From Brachionus plicatilis (Eukaryota; Rotifera; Eurotatoria; Ploima; Brachionidae), in assembly GCA_010279815.1 (NCBI GenBank), contig QEOQ01000204.1, forward strand, positions 608,477-652,501: DNA of 44,025 bases. Direction: 5' to 3'. The notes beneath the pieces were generated by a model. It was not told the origin of the DNA. It was given only the letters and a program-made list of their open reading frames with translations, and did no database searches. Positions 31,801 to 44,025 of this stretch are shown here, in pieces. Position 1 is the first letter of the stretch; each line of letters starts with the position of its first letter. The position numbers were made by a program, and so were the translations under genes.

Positions 31801-34800
31801 CTTTGACCAAATAGGACACATATGTAGAGTAAATGGGACTAATGGACAAAATATTGATGAAATATGGTTCACTTAGAACGTTAAAAGCACACAAAAAAGA
31901 CTCATTTAAACATTTCAATGATACAATTTGATTTTGATTAGATGTTATAAAATTGATGTATTCTATTTGAAAGAGAGAAAAGTTTAGAACACTTTTTATG
32001 TCTGTCTGATTCAGTTTGATATCCAAATATGGATATTGTTTTATTGACTTTAGATAGGAATTGATCGATTCAGTTAGAGGCAAAACTAATGAGTAGAAAT
32101 CCATTTCTGAAACCACTTGGATAAATTTTTCATCATATGCGCCCAAATCAACTGGATCAGATGCCCAAAATTTTTTTTTGTATTGTTCAAAGTGTTCACT
32201 TTTTGATAAACATACCGGTGTTAGTTCAGGTAGTTTAGAGTTGATCTTTGAAATTGTGTTGAATAGAAATCGACTAGAAACAGTCCACAAAGGGTGAATA
32301 AAATCTTTGAGAAGATTTTTGGCTTGTTTGAGTGCTGGCGGAAGCTTTTGGATGCTGTTATTGGTCCTGAAAGCACTAAGCAAAAGACAATCTCTTAATA
32401 TGCTCAACTTAAATGATTTATCATTAATGATGGATTCACAGTTGGATTCGTCAAGATTGGCCAATATTAGTGCACCTTGCTTGGACTTTAGACCAAATGA
32501 ATCATTTATCATGTCAGAAGATGACCCATAGCAGCATGAACTGCGCACTATGTTATAAAACCATTCTTTGTCCAAGTTATTCGTTGTTTTATCAATGCCA
32601 GTTTCAAGATAAATGTTAAAAAATTCAATAGACGTGCTGGTCTTGATTAAAGTTTGACTAGGCTCCTCTTGTCTTTGCTTTAATTGTTCGAGTAGATTAA
32701 ACAGTCGCTGATGACGAGCACCGTTTTCCGCTTGGCTCTCATAGAACATGTCCAAGGTTTCCATATTTTTCTGGGTAAATAGAGACACTAGTTCTTCTTG
32801 TGACAGAGTGTGGATCATTTCAACACGTTGACAGGCAATATGGTCTGCATACCGAACTAGGCTCAGATAGGGTAGTTTGAAAAATTTTTCGATCAAAAGA
32901 CTAAGCAGGTGACAGCTTGAGTTTAAGTGTATTCCTTCGACAGCTTTTAGGCAAGATTCCAAAAGGTTAAGTTCGTTCTTGGCTCGGATTTTTGACCAAT
33001 TTGTGTTGATGCTCTGGAGAAAAAGAGAGCTCAGCTCAGCATTGCGGTTCACAGAGCCAAAGAAATCGATCACAATTGGTTCGTATGGTGCAAACTCGAA
33101 CAAATCAACTAAATTTTTTACAATGAGCATACTTACATTTGATGGCGAGTCAATATCATTCGGATTTGAATTTAAACTATCACAATAAGAGATAAGACTA
33201 AGATATTTGAAAAGCTTCTCATTTAAAGTTGGTATCTTGATATGGTTGTGAAATAGAATTTTGTTTTCTAATGAATTAGAATAATTCTTATTAATTTGGG
33301 AGCTTTTGCTAATAAAGTCATTTGAATGAAAATCGGGGTTAATCGAACTGTTTTGACTAGACTCTCCTGACATTAAGTCTTCTGATTCGTTTTCAGCTGA
33401 TTCTAATGATTGGTACCAATAGTCAGGGTTGTGGTAGTCAGCATGAATTAAAAAATATTGCCACAATGAGCTTAAAAGCGGATTAATTTTAGAATATTTA
33501 AAAAGAACAAAACAATTGGTGTCAAATATAAATTTGGATGGATCAAAGTTAAAATCATTTATATCACATTCCATGTTATATTCACAATTGAATTTTTCCG
33601 AGCGTGACAAATTTTCGCGGCGGAATTTTCTTTCGGCATACAATTCACCTTAAAGAAAAAAATAATTAAAAAAAAAAATAGCGTTTAAAAATTTATATTC
33701 TGGTGTAAGAGTGATATCGAGGAAAAATCAGTAATTCTATTAAACACATTACATTAAGAGTAGCAAGAAAGAAAATATAAGATTTTTTAATCACCGCTAA
33801 AATACGGATTTTTAAAACATATTTGTAAGTAGAGCCCGTGACCTGTGGAGAAAGCTATACAAAGCCATATAAGGTCGCACTTAGAATTTTCACTTCCATT
33901 GTGGTCATTGCAAAATCTGGCAAAAATAGCTTTACTTCAAAAAAATCCAAGACTTCCAAAAATGCAAACTTCCACTACAGAACGCTTAATAAAAATTAAC
34001 CTCACTTCACCAGAAACAAGAGGGAAAACAGGATATCTGATCCAAATGTATAAAATTGTCAGTGGTCTTGAAATAGTAAACCGTTTACTATTTCAAGACC
34101 ACTGTTCAAGGTCAAGGGCCTTGACCAAAAGCCTTTATTCAGAAATTCAGTTGGTACATACATGCAAAATTATGGAATCAGACAATATAAACAAATTCAA
34201 AGCAAGATTAGACAAGTGGTTTGCAAACAGTGCAAACGAGTTGAAGTGAATACACAAGATGTCTAAAAGAAATAACTTTTTAGCTATTGAACCATTTATT
34301 AATTAAATCAGTATTTATATTCCTCGTCTTTCTGATTAAATCTAAGAAGTACTCGTTCTCTTACTAATATAGCTATGCGTTGAAAAAAAGAAGAAGTGGA
34401 TTGAATGAATTGCTTTAAATGGAATACTGAATCTTATTGTAATTGTTATCAAATTTTGTGATTTTTTATTTATCAATTCGATTTTTGTAAAACGTTCAAT
34501 TTTTTAATAGCTGTTAATTAGATTTTCTTTTTTAAAAAATTGTAATAATTGAATTGTAATATTGTATATACTTTTATTTTTTATAAAAAATGTACATTTC
34601 TTGTAAAAGTAGAGTTGGAAATCCATGACAGATGCTCCGGTTTTTCTATCGCTTTAGTTGCGGCCTTTTGATACCCTAATAATTAAATAAATAAATAGCT
34701 ATGCTTTACAACTCTACAGCTTGTGAATAAGATCCATGCATTCAGAGCTGGTTAAAAGTCAAAATGGTGAAAACTCAAAGTCAAAGCCAAACTTTGGCTT

Positions 34801-37800
34801 TATAATTGGAGATTTAGGTTTCATTACAGACAAGAATTTTGAAACAAATCAAGCTTTTTTAATGGGTAATGAACATAATTGAAATTCAAATCAATAAATT
34901 CTACAAAAAGAATTCAAAAATCTAAAAATAAATTTAAAGTCCAGAATTGACTTTGACTTTAAACCAACTATGATGCAGTCTGACCACTCCTATTTCAATA
35001 GTTTAATATTTAATTAAAGATGGATGTGCCTTTATAGTTTGGTTTCCTGGTAAAAAAATGAGTTAATTTTTTTAAATAATTCTTAAAGAGTCTCTAATTT
35101 TCTTGTCTATTTTATTGACGATGAAATTATTATGTATCTTGGATGCATAATTTCAAAAAAAAGCTTTTTCTATATTTATATATTTGTATTTTCCGTTTTC
35201 TGATTTGTAAAACTCGTTCTAGAAGACGAATTCCGTATTTTAGATTGCAAAAATTTTGATTCAATTCTTCCGTTTTCTTTTTAAATAAAATACTGAATAT
35301 AATTAGGTAAAAGCAATAAATTTTAAAACGCTAAAAGACATACTTAAAATAATTTTTGAAAGAAAAAAATTAATAAACCAACAAATGAATTAAATAACGT
35401 AAAAAATAAAGATTTCGTTAAAAAATATCACAGCTGCTCTGAAATAAAAAGATTTATTTTCCTAAGCTGAAATGAAAATAAAATATTTTTGAACTTTGTT
35501 TCAAATATCTTTAAGGAAAAATTTTTAAATTTTGATTAATAAAAAATGGTAGCAGACACTCACGATACTTTTGAAAAAGGAAATTATCTGGTATATTAAA
35601 AAATAATTTAAAATAATAATTTGAGCCTTTTTTATGAATTTTATTTAACACATTAATTATTTTTAATTGCAATAGATTTAAACATTAAGTAAATGAAATT
35701 TTAATCGAAAAAATAACGGATTTACAATTAAAAAAAAGAACTTGTAATTAATTTTTTTCTCTTTTAATGTTCTTGTCATTTATTTGACAATTCATCAAAA
35801 ATTTATTTTTTAATGTAATTGACGTAAAATTGTCCAATTTTTAAAATAAAATTTATTCTCATTTTTTGAAAAATAAATTTTAAACTCGTTTTTTCATGAT
35901 GTTGACATCATCAATATTTAAATTTAATTTTTTAACAAAATTGTCCAAGACAAAATCAAAATCAATCTCAAAATCTATCCAAAAAATTAATTGAAAATTT
36001 CACAATCAAGTCTTAATATTTAAAAAAAAATCTTGATATGATTTACTTACTTTATTTCATTAATGTATTCTAAAAATTAGATAAATTAACTTTCACACAA
36101 AAAAAAAGTCACAAAAAAGTCATTTAAAAGAACAAAATTAATCTTAACAATTAAAAAACTCTATATATTCAACGTCGAGCATCTATTGATTATCAATATA
36201 TTATAATGCTCTGTTAAGTCATTTTTATTTTTTACTTATGAATAGAATAATTGGCAATGTGAAATTTTAGAAATTTAATAAAGAATTTAAAATTTTTTTT
36301 TAATTGTACATAAATGGTAAGGATTTTTGCAGAGCTTATAATTCGTTTGTACAAATTTCTACAATATTGTACTGTTTATTATTAGAGAAAAAATTCAACG
36401 TTTTTCATATTTGTTCAATATTTGAATTTGTAAGTATACATTTTTAAGAGAAAGGTACAAGAATCCACATAATTTAATATACTTTTTTTAATATTAATTA
36501 ACAAATATGTCTTTAGAGATAGTCTAGTATAGTTATTTTTTTAGTTCAATACAAAAAATTTAGTAGCAAATTGAAATTATGAGATATTTAAACAGAATTC
36601 ATTTAAATGTAAATTCGAACATTAAAAAAAATTCAAATAGATTTTGTAAATTTTACCATTACCCATGTTTAAATAAAAAAAAAATAATTTTCGACCAAAT
36701 TTATGTTTGATACTAAAATTTTCATTTTCATCATTTAAATTTTTTTAATTTTTTAATTTAAATTTATTTTAATTTTGACTGAATATCCCATCTTTGATAT
36801 GGTCACTTGTTCTAGAAAAAAAATTAAATATCCGGAGATTGGTACAGTATGAAACTTAAACATTTCATTTGAAATTCAATATTTCTAGTTTAAAAATGAC
36901 CAAAAATAAAAGAAAAATTATTCGTTTGCTAGGAAGTCAAAAAGACTGCTCTTTCGGTTCTAGTATTAAATTAAGGTGACTGAAAGTTTATGTCAAAATG
37001 GAAAATTCAAGTATTTAAATTCTTATTGTGTTAAGTATTATAGGTATATAAAAAATTACTTTTAAAATTGATTAATTTTGACAGTACATCTGATATTTTG
37101 GCAAACTTTTCACAAGTAATTATATAAATCAAAATTTGTAATTGATTAGCGATCAAATGTTGAACCATATTCAAATTTAGCAGTTCGTCCATTTCATGCT
37201 CTCTTAAAAAGGCACCTGAATTAGTGGATGAGGCCAAATTTTGAGCGGAAATAAACCAATTCGGATTGAATTTAAAATTTTTTCTAACATACAAAAAGCT
37301 GATGTCCAAAATTTTGAGTAAAAATTTTCCCAAAAACAAAGCTGAATCACTAAAATCGTACTCTCCATTTTCCAAGTAGTCAAAAGTGAACAGAAATGAA
37401 TTGGATGATGCAGACATACTAATGTTTTCATTTTCAAAGTTAAGAACATCCAAAGATCCCTTTCGACTAGATTTGTTTGCTTGATTATCATTGTGAAACA
37501 TTTGAGATATTTGCTCAGTTAAACATTGTAATCTAAACAAAATTTGGTCCTCACTTGCATTTGTAAATAGCAAATATAAATGCAATATAAATAAACTCAA
37601 ATTCTCTGGCAAATTAGTTGAAATATTTTCTTGGAAAATCAGCTCTTTGGATTTTTCGAACATGCTCATAATAATAAAATCAATCGGTCGGTACACAGAA
37701 GAATGAAGATGGCCAAACAATTGAATCAAAGACTTAGTGCTTTCAATGCACGGAATGTAACTCAATGAATAGCGGTGGACTGATCGCAACTCATGGCCAT

Positions 37801-40800
37801 TGTAGTCTAAAATTTTCAATTTGGAAGATTTTATGGAATCAAAAATAGAGTCACATATTTGCCTAGATACTTTTTTCCATTTATCAACATTGTCTTTTTT
37901 TAGCTTTAGGACAACTAGGTTCAAGAGGGGCCAAATGCTTGGATAATGAACAAATCGAAGCATCGTTTTGATGATCACTTCATGCTGCATTTCCAACTCG
38001 CGCGAATCTTCCATAGATCTGTTCAAAAATAGATCTATAACTATTGGTCTTAGGGCCATTAGAACATGGGTATGAAAAGAGTTCTCACTGGCGATTAGGT
38101 TATCGCATAGGCGCATTATTTCCGACATGCCTAAAAGACCAGAACTTCGATCTTTGTTTGAAATCTTGGAGCTGTTCTGTCTTGAATTGGCCAACTCAAT
38201 TAGAAATTCAAATATCTTGGGAATTATCAAATGAGCTTGGAGATGTTCTTGTTGTCTGAGATTTAGGAGGCATATTAATGGCGAAGTTCCAATCGTGGCT
38301 AAATAAGAGCTGCTCGAGTTGAAATTATTTTCGGTATGGGAATACAACTTGTTAAGCATGGCATCCAAATCAAACGGGTTCAATGGATCCAAATAAACTG
38401 TCTCGTAGTCAAACGATTCATTTAGATCAATCATGTAGGATTTACTCAGGCTGTTTGATGTGGGATCATAGTTTTTTGAATTTTCATTTATTCTTTTTTG
38501 TTCCATTGATTCCAATTGTTTGAGGACATAGTCAAAAAATATTTTTTCACCATCCAAAGAGCAGTAATCTACATTGAGTAGTATCAACTGAATCAAAAGG
38601 TCCATAATTTTGGCCTGTAAGTTTACTGAAGAAGTCATAGTGTATTGAAGTATTGACTTGAGGACAATAGCTTCGAAAGATTTAATATATTGGGATAATG
38701 TTTTTTGATCTGTTTTTAGTTGTTTTATTTTGTTTTCTTGAGATGTTGACAAGTTTGCTTGACTTGCTGGATTAGGCTGATTTTTAGGCTTTTTGATCAA
38801 GCTTAATAGACTGAAGTTACTTGCAGATTGATTTGATTTTGAGATCGTTTTATTAGATGCGTTCGAAAAGCTTGTTTGAGAAGATGAAGATGGAATTGAT
38901 GAAATATGAGACAATTCAAGAGAATCCAATGCTTAAATTAAAAATATTTAATAATACCGGAATTTTTTTAAATAAAATTTCTATAATTTTCGGCAAATGT
39001 TCTTTAATTTTATTACTTTGTTAAAAAAAATTTAAATCTAATTTTTCAGAAGCAATCGAATAAATTCAAACAAGTTTTGAATCTGATGTCGTTCGAAGTT
39101 AACAAGGACCCGACATTAAGAATTTGTTGCTACAATTTAATCATATCTTTTCATTGATAGTATACAAATCAATCTTCAAACATAATAATATCCTAAGCTT
39201 AAATAGTTTTAGTCAATAAGAGTTTTAAAAGCTAAGAAAATATTTAAAAACTTTCATCAATATTATATTGAAAATTAAGGGAAAAATATAATAAGTTCAC
39301 AAAATTGGAAAGAGGATTTAAAAACAAATAAAAAAATTAAAAATTGTTTTCAAAGAGCTTTTTTATGATTTAATTTTGATTGAAAAAATTAATTTATGTG
39401 ATTTTCACATTTCAATAAATTTATTTTATGCGTTTTTCATCATTTTAAAAAAGAGTTTTCTTTTTATGCGTGAATCACATTTTTATGTATTTTATTCTCT
39501 CTTTATTTGTTTTTAATCCTCACCCGCAAATTTGAATATTTCTGTAAGTATTCAAATTAACTTCATTGAAATCATTCTTTTCGTCTTAAATACAGTGATG
39601 TTTAAATACAAAAATGATCAAAGAAAATAATTTAAAAAAAGCGGGCCATTCTTTCAAATGCAAAATAGTAGAAAACTAATTATGTCATATCATTTCATAA
39701 ATCTAACTTTTCTATTAACTTTTATGCATTTTATTACATTTATTCCAATGTATTGAATTTTCTTATTTTTTAACTTTTAGAAAAAAAATTTTCAAAATTT
39801 TTTATTTTTGTTCAGTTTTGGTCATCAGATTTTTTCACATTCTATAATGTTTTAAAAGTATGTATTAGTTTACTTTTTACTATTTTTCAGGATCATAATG
39901 TAGAAAGTAGAAAACTACATTGAGTGCATAAAAATTACTTTAAGTTTAGTGTACATAAAATAACCTTTTTTTTAGTGTAGTATGAAAAAGACACATATTA
40001 GATTAAATGATTCCAATAACAATAGATGAAAATATGTTACCACAGAGGCATTTTGAAGTTTGTGATCAATTTTTGATGCTCAAAATGATCAAATAAAGCT
40101 TTAACTATTAAATTTATACAGAGATAAAATTTCTGATTTAACATACTTTTTTAAATCTCAAGGCAAAATCTGCAAAATTATCCACCTAAAATAGCAATAT
40201 TTCGATAATTTGCACTCTGCAATGATCATTTTGAAATTAATACAGAGTTTACCTTTTTATTTAACATAGATTTCTTAATCCAAAAATATTTCTCTGCATT
40301 AATTTTTTTAAGAAATAAAAATTTATTTTATATTTTAAACTTGATTTGATCTTTTTGATCATAAACTTCAAATTACCAGCACAGAACCGAGTTTAGTTCT
40401 GTTCTATTGATTGGCAAAGTGGTTTATTAACACCAAACAAGTTTGGATTTAAGTTGTATAGAATAATCAACTCCGTTGTGTAATGGCTCTCTCATTATAT
40501 ATTTTTTTCTTTTTATTAACTGTCCAATAATTAAGCATCTTGCATCTATTATGACTTATTCGAGTTTATTTATATTATTTTCAGTATTTTGCTCGTATAT
40601 TCTTATTTTTATTTTATTTATTTTTACCATATTTGAATTTTTATTTGAAAATTTTGAAAAGATTCCATTAATTTAACATTAAAAGTATATATTCATTTTT
40701 AAAGTAATCCAAATTTACAAACAAATTTTTGACGATTTGCTTGAATGAGTTTTTAAATTCAGAAAAATACCTAGATTAATTAGACTGGATCCTTGATTAA

Positions 40801-43800
40801 TTTGTGCTTCCATCGGCTGATCATTAATGCAGGTTTGATTAAACATAAATTTGGTAAATTGGGCTTGATTTGTTAAAATTAAATTGGTTAGTAAACTAGA
40901 TTGTCTTTTTGCACTATTAAACGGAATGTTGAATGGAAGATTTGACGGCAAATTAAAGGAAGCAAGTGATGTTAGAGAACCTGACAAGAAACTTCCGGCA
41001 GTTTGCCCAAGACCCCCTGATTTTTGATTAGATGTGCTAGACTGACTTGCTTCATACATACTGGATAACTTTTCAATTTGCTGCTGTGTGTAGTCGAACA
41101 TCAACCCTGCCAGATTTCTTCCAAATAATGATTTCAAGCATAAAGTAACGCATTTTGTGGCACTGGTCGGTTCGCACATGAAAATAACTCTCAAATAAAG
41201 CAATAGTTCGTCCAAATGTGGCGCTATCTCATGCACACTTAGACTTGCCTCCAGTAATTGAGCGAACAAGCTCAGAGTTGTTTTTAAATATTGAATAAAT
41301 CGATCATAAGATACAAAATTAGGTGATTTTTTGTACATTAGAAATGCTGACTTTATTACTTCATACAGTTTAAGGTAATGAGTGGAATTTTGAAAGTTTC
41401 CCAAATAAACACTATTGGTAGTCTTTGGCAGCTGAGTCATTAGTGGCACTACGCTAGGTTCTTTGGACGCATCACTTTTCCTTTCGGTTAAATTTGAAAT
41501 TTTTGATCTGATAAAACTTGGCGACCCCGAGGGCTGATTGGGCTGCACTTGAGTTGGTACAGAACTACTTTGAGTTGTACCTACATTGATTGCAGTAGAT
41601 CCTGCGCCCAAATTCGATGTCAACACTGAAGGCAGAGATGTATCATCAATCACACATGCAAAAATGCAAAGCACTTTTGTCAAGTGAACAAACATTGAAT
41701 CTATCAAATTTTTTAATGACTGATTATTGAACGACAATGAATAAAAGTAAGTTAATCCAGTGTTTTGTTCGGCTTGGGAGGCAGAAAATGGAGCTATTTT
41801 TACCGAATTGGTTATTAGGTCTATTAAAGTTTGGCAAGTTTGGTCAGCTCGATTATTAGAAAGCAGCTGGTCTAATTGTAGAATTAGCTTGTCAATTTTT
41901 TTCATGTTCAACCAACTCAGTGAAGAAAATAAATTACCCAGAGTTCTCAGAAGAATATCATGGGCATAAAGATCAAAAAAAATATTTGGATGCCTAACAA
42001 AATTGAGAAGAATATTTGTAGTTTCAATCAAATTGTTGTTGTAGTAAAGGGCCGGTTGATAAGTTTGAAAAATCATGTCTAAACTCTCGATGCAACCTAA
42101 CAGTTGGTATTTATCAGCTGATCTAACCAATGTATTGACCACTAATGGAACTATGTAATTTAGATTTGATTCAACTACTTTGTTCAAGTTGTTGTTTATG
42201 GTCATTGAATTGGAAACATTGGACGGAAAGTGCTTTATAAGTGAATAGAAGGGCTGAACGAATGTGTTCACTAAAATTTGAGTGTTTTTACCAAACCAAG
42301 GGTTGGACGGAAACGATAGAGAGCATAGTGGAGAATTGTAGTATTTAGTTTTTGAAGTAGATTGACTTTTGGCTTTTTCAAATATGTCCTGTATAGCTCC
42401 AATGTTAAAGGTGTCATTGTTCATGATTGACGAATTGAAACATGTTTTGGAAAAGCCAGCTGACTTAAGGTGGCTTTCGCCGGTTGCTTGGAGCAAATTT
42501 TGAAATGGAATTGATGTTGGCTCGTAAAAGTTACAATTGAGGACCAAGCGAGTGAAACAACGAGCGGTTTCAAAGCGAATTTTTGAGTCCTCACTTCCAA
42601 TCAAGTCCAAAAATATCTCTTCAATTATTCTTTCCTGGGTATTGCGGGCAAAAAAAGCCGAACAGTAATCTTGGCTCTCTTCTGCATTTGGTCTATCTTC
42701 GGTCAGTGTTTTTTCTGAATATGCTATACTCTTGAAATCAATGGATGCCAGTAAATCAACAAGTTCACATTTAACTAAATTGTAAGTGGAATTTTTTAGC
42801 TGAATCAAATTGATCAAAATTTCCAACACAAACGATGACAGACTTGTCTTGACCAATGTTGGCAAAAAAATACGAAGCGCACTCAGCGCAAATCGTTTAC
42901 AAATATTATTTGTTTCTTGAGGATTTTCTGAAGTAATAAAGATAGTTAAATAGTTGATTAAAAGCTCTAGTCTAATGTTTGAATTATTTTCTGGATCATG
43001 TCTGCAAACCCATGAATCAAAATTTCCACAATTATTGACCAGAACAGTGTTAATAAATTGGCCAATAAGCAAACAAACATTGGTTCTCATTTTGTCATCT
43101 TGGTGCTTTATGTAATCAAATAGACTGCAAATGAACGCATCTGTGGACTCTATTGACAAAGGTTGGAAAATCAAAGTTGGATCTATTGTCAAAATGCTTG
43201 AACAACAGTCCAAAGCGATAGATTTCTGTAAAATTTTCACTTCATTGTCAGACTTTAATTTTTTTTCTTGATTTAAATTGAGTAGAAATTTGTAGCACAA
43301 AAATCTTATCAAAAAGGTAAGATTTGAGGTGTTTGGATCGTAAAAACATCCGATTGATTTATCCGGCGATTGAATCAATAAAAATTCTTGCTCTTCGTTC
43401 TGAGAGCAAGACAGTTCTCTCTGGTCACTTGGTTCACATTCTTTGTTATTGACTTGACTCGATGGCTTCAATGTGTTTATAGAATCACTGGAATCTTGAG
43501 ATTGCAAAAGAGCCACTGTTGAATTTGAATCAGTGTCTAAATGACGAGCATTGTAACCTAAAAATGATTTAGAACATTTTCCCGGTTCCGTAAGAATTTG
43601 ATGCAGTTTGAATGGGGCCAGCTTAAGGACTACTTGGATACATTCTAGAGCTGCTGTTACAATGCTAATGTCTGAATTGTTTAAAAAGTAAACACATATT
43701 TCGTATATTTGGCAAACATCGAATAAATTAAAGTATAGTGGCATCTTTTTTGAATTTAAAGAGCTTTTGCGTAATGCATTTAGTATATTTTTGTTCGACG

Positions 43801-43908
43801 ATTTCTCTAGTTCTGATAGATGAATAATCATTAGACGAAAACATAATAAAACTCCCCAAACTTTAAATTTATTTACTTCAATATTTTCGTCTATTGGATG
43901 AATTAGAT
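28889..43908 (-). CDS. HTT: Huntingtin (HTT), partial: about 3,255 C-terminal residues in three giant exons
   Basis: Minus-strand exons 40771-43908 (3,138 nt), 37060-38931 (1,872 nt) and 28889-33648 (4,760 nt). The first opens after TTTTTTAG with a split codon, and phase-1 joins rebuild GCA (Gly|Ala junction) and AGT (Lys-Ser). Conserved segments follow human HTT in order: GVLL near the start, STYNLVKCELVDLLASIDF, SEDSKIRFETARCFTRLVLN, LQYTMTSSVNLQAKIMDLL with NVDYCSLDGEKIFFDYVLKQ, DKWKKVSRQICDSIF, ACQRVEMIHTL, LERLLLSCM, and near the end PHNILNKLVTEFLNSSQHPY and CVLSLSNFLQRSHMHESIWL. HTT is a HEAT-repeat scaffold acting in vesicle transport, autophagy and ciliogenesis, stabilised by HAP40. 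The N-terminal ~300 residues (including any polyglutamine tract) lie beyond the right edge. Ser/Asn-rich inserts sit around 38700-38930 and 40800-41050. The human protein has 67 exons, so this gene has lost most introns. ORF starts within the exons are internal, not true starts. Confidence 0.96.
34060..34104. repeat. Perfect 22-bp inverted repeat with a 1-nt spacer
   Basis: Arms 34060-34081 and 34083-34104 are exact reverse complements (left arm starts CAGTGGTCTTGAAATAG), separated by a single C. It lies within the retrotransposon coding frame, which stays open through it. Confidence 0.97.
34110..34126. repeat. Second short palindrome, 8-bp arms
   Basis: GGTCAAGG-G-CCTTGACC, five bases after the 45-bp palindrome. 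Confidence 0.95.
38932..40770 (-). other. HTT intron (1.8 kb)
   Basis: Bounded by CTAG|GTATTT and TTTAAG|CA on the minus strand, phase 1. AT-rich; a short hydrophobic plus-strand frame at 40476-40676 looks like a chance frame. No transposon protein or RNA gene recognised. Confidence 0.85.
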
Positions 43909-44025
43909 CTAAAAAATTAACAAAAAATTAATTTAATAGCAAAATGAAATTATCCGATTTTTAATAGAATTTATTAAATTAATTTAATTTAATAAATTCT
44001 AATAATAAATTTTATGAACTTTTTT
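43909..44025 (-). other. HTT intron running off the right edge
   Basis: AT-rich sequence ending in an AG acceptor at 43909-43910 (minus strand). The upstream HTT exons, with the N-terminus, lie outside the window. Confidence 0.8.

Larger units (their letters stand above)
33833..34699 (+). mobile_element. Broken non-LTR retrotransposon (LINE) 3' fragment, antisense to HTT
   Basis: The reading frame 33845-34249 resembles the C-terminal end of jockey/CR1/RTE-type reverse transcriptases: IRSHLEFSLPLWS, TTERLIKINLTSPETR, LIQMYKIVSGLE and a closing NKFKARLDKWF. Just upstream, DLWRKLYKAI is readable in another frame, so a frameshift separates it, and the rest of the element is missing (5' truncation, typical of LINE copies). 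About 440 nt of non-coding 3' sequence follow, ending in a short GC-rich block and an AATTAAATAAATAAATAG tail, which I take as the 3' terminus. The element is not functional. Family assignment beyond non-LTR is uncertain. It contains a perfect 45-bp palindrome that lies inside the coding frame. Confidence 0.8.
33649..37059 (-). other. HTT intron (3.4 kb) carrying a retrotransposon remnant
   Basis: Bounded by A|GTAATT and CTTTAAG|GT on the minus strand; the split codon AGT is rebuilt. Holds the antisense LINE remnant at 33833-34699 and a short palindrome AAAGCCAAA-C-TTTGGCTTT at 34783-34801. The rest (34802-37059) is AT-rich with nothing recognisable. Confidence 0.85.

Noticed and set aside
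37031..38929. Taking the three large minus-strand frames as separate genes with their own starts
   Set aside because: Two of the starts are TTG codons just inside splice acceptors, and all three align consecutively to HTT with matching phases.
40476..40676. Plus-strand 66-aa hydrophobic frame in an HTT intron
   Set aside because: AT-rich DNA yields Phe/Leu/Ile-rich chance frames; no family resemblance and it lies in an intron.
1..44025. CRISPR arrays, bacterial operons, prophage or tRNA/rRNA genes
   Set aside because: None visible: no regularly spaced repeats with spacers, no tRNA-like cloverleaf recognised, and gene structure is clearly eukaryotic.

Overview
This is a eukaryotic nuclear window, very AT-rich, with GT-AG (and one apparent GC-AG) introns, many only about 50 nt long, and Ns marking an assembly gap. 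The gene set (huntingtin, SMG6, INF2-type formin, SLC25A46, SDF2, a class B1 GPCR) is animal. The extreme AT content, short introns and intronless zinc-finger/coiled-coil gene suggest a monogonont rotifer such as Brachionus. That placement is inference; another AT-rich invertebrate is possible.

Layout, left to right: (1) the 5' three exons of an SDF2-like ER MIR-domain gene on the minus strand, whose 3' part lies beyond position 1; (2) an intronless minus-strand gene for a 543-aa protein with an N-terminal Cys cluster and coiled coil (TRIM-like layout); (3) SLC25A46, minus strand, nine exons; (4) a short intergenic region from which SMG6 diverges on the plus strand (five exons, phase-consistent, complete); (5) a decayed copy of an INF2 exon segment, followed by the intact INF2-type formin gene (plus strand, nine exons); (6) a gene-poor stretch with simple repeats and possible retrotransposon tails; (7) a complete class B1 (secretin/PTH/PDF-like) GPCR, minus strand, eleven exons; (8) about 6.9 kb of AT-rich intergenic DNA containing a 207-N gap flanked by two near-identical 243-bp copies; (9) most of huntingtin (HTT), minus strand, in three very large exons, with its 5' end beyond the right edge. 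One HTT intron holds a broken antisense non-LTR retrotransposon remnant containing a perfect 45-bp palindrome.

All multi-exon models were built by eye from the sequence. For each, exon phases join without frameshift, and the spliced length of every complete gene is a multiple of three (SLC25A46 451 aa, SMG6 1073 aa, INF2 1035 aa, GPCR 610 aa). Family identification rests on remembered conserved segments, not on searches.

The genes do not form an operon or an obvious single system. SLC25A46 and INF2 both act in mitochondrial shape and fission in other animals, and SMG6 is the nonsense-mediated-decay endonuclease; their adjacency is probably incidental. I found no clear evidence of a previously undescribed system. 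The most interesting points are the near-intronless HTT 3' region, the INF2 exon-fragment duplication with its flanking direct repeats, the identical 39-bp FH1 repeat units, the GC-AG intron and the palindrome in the retroelement.
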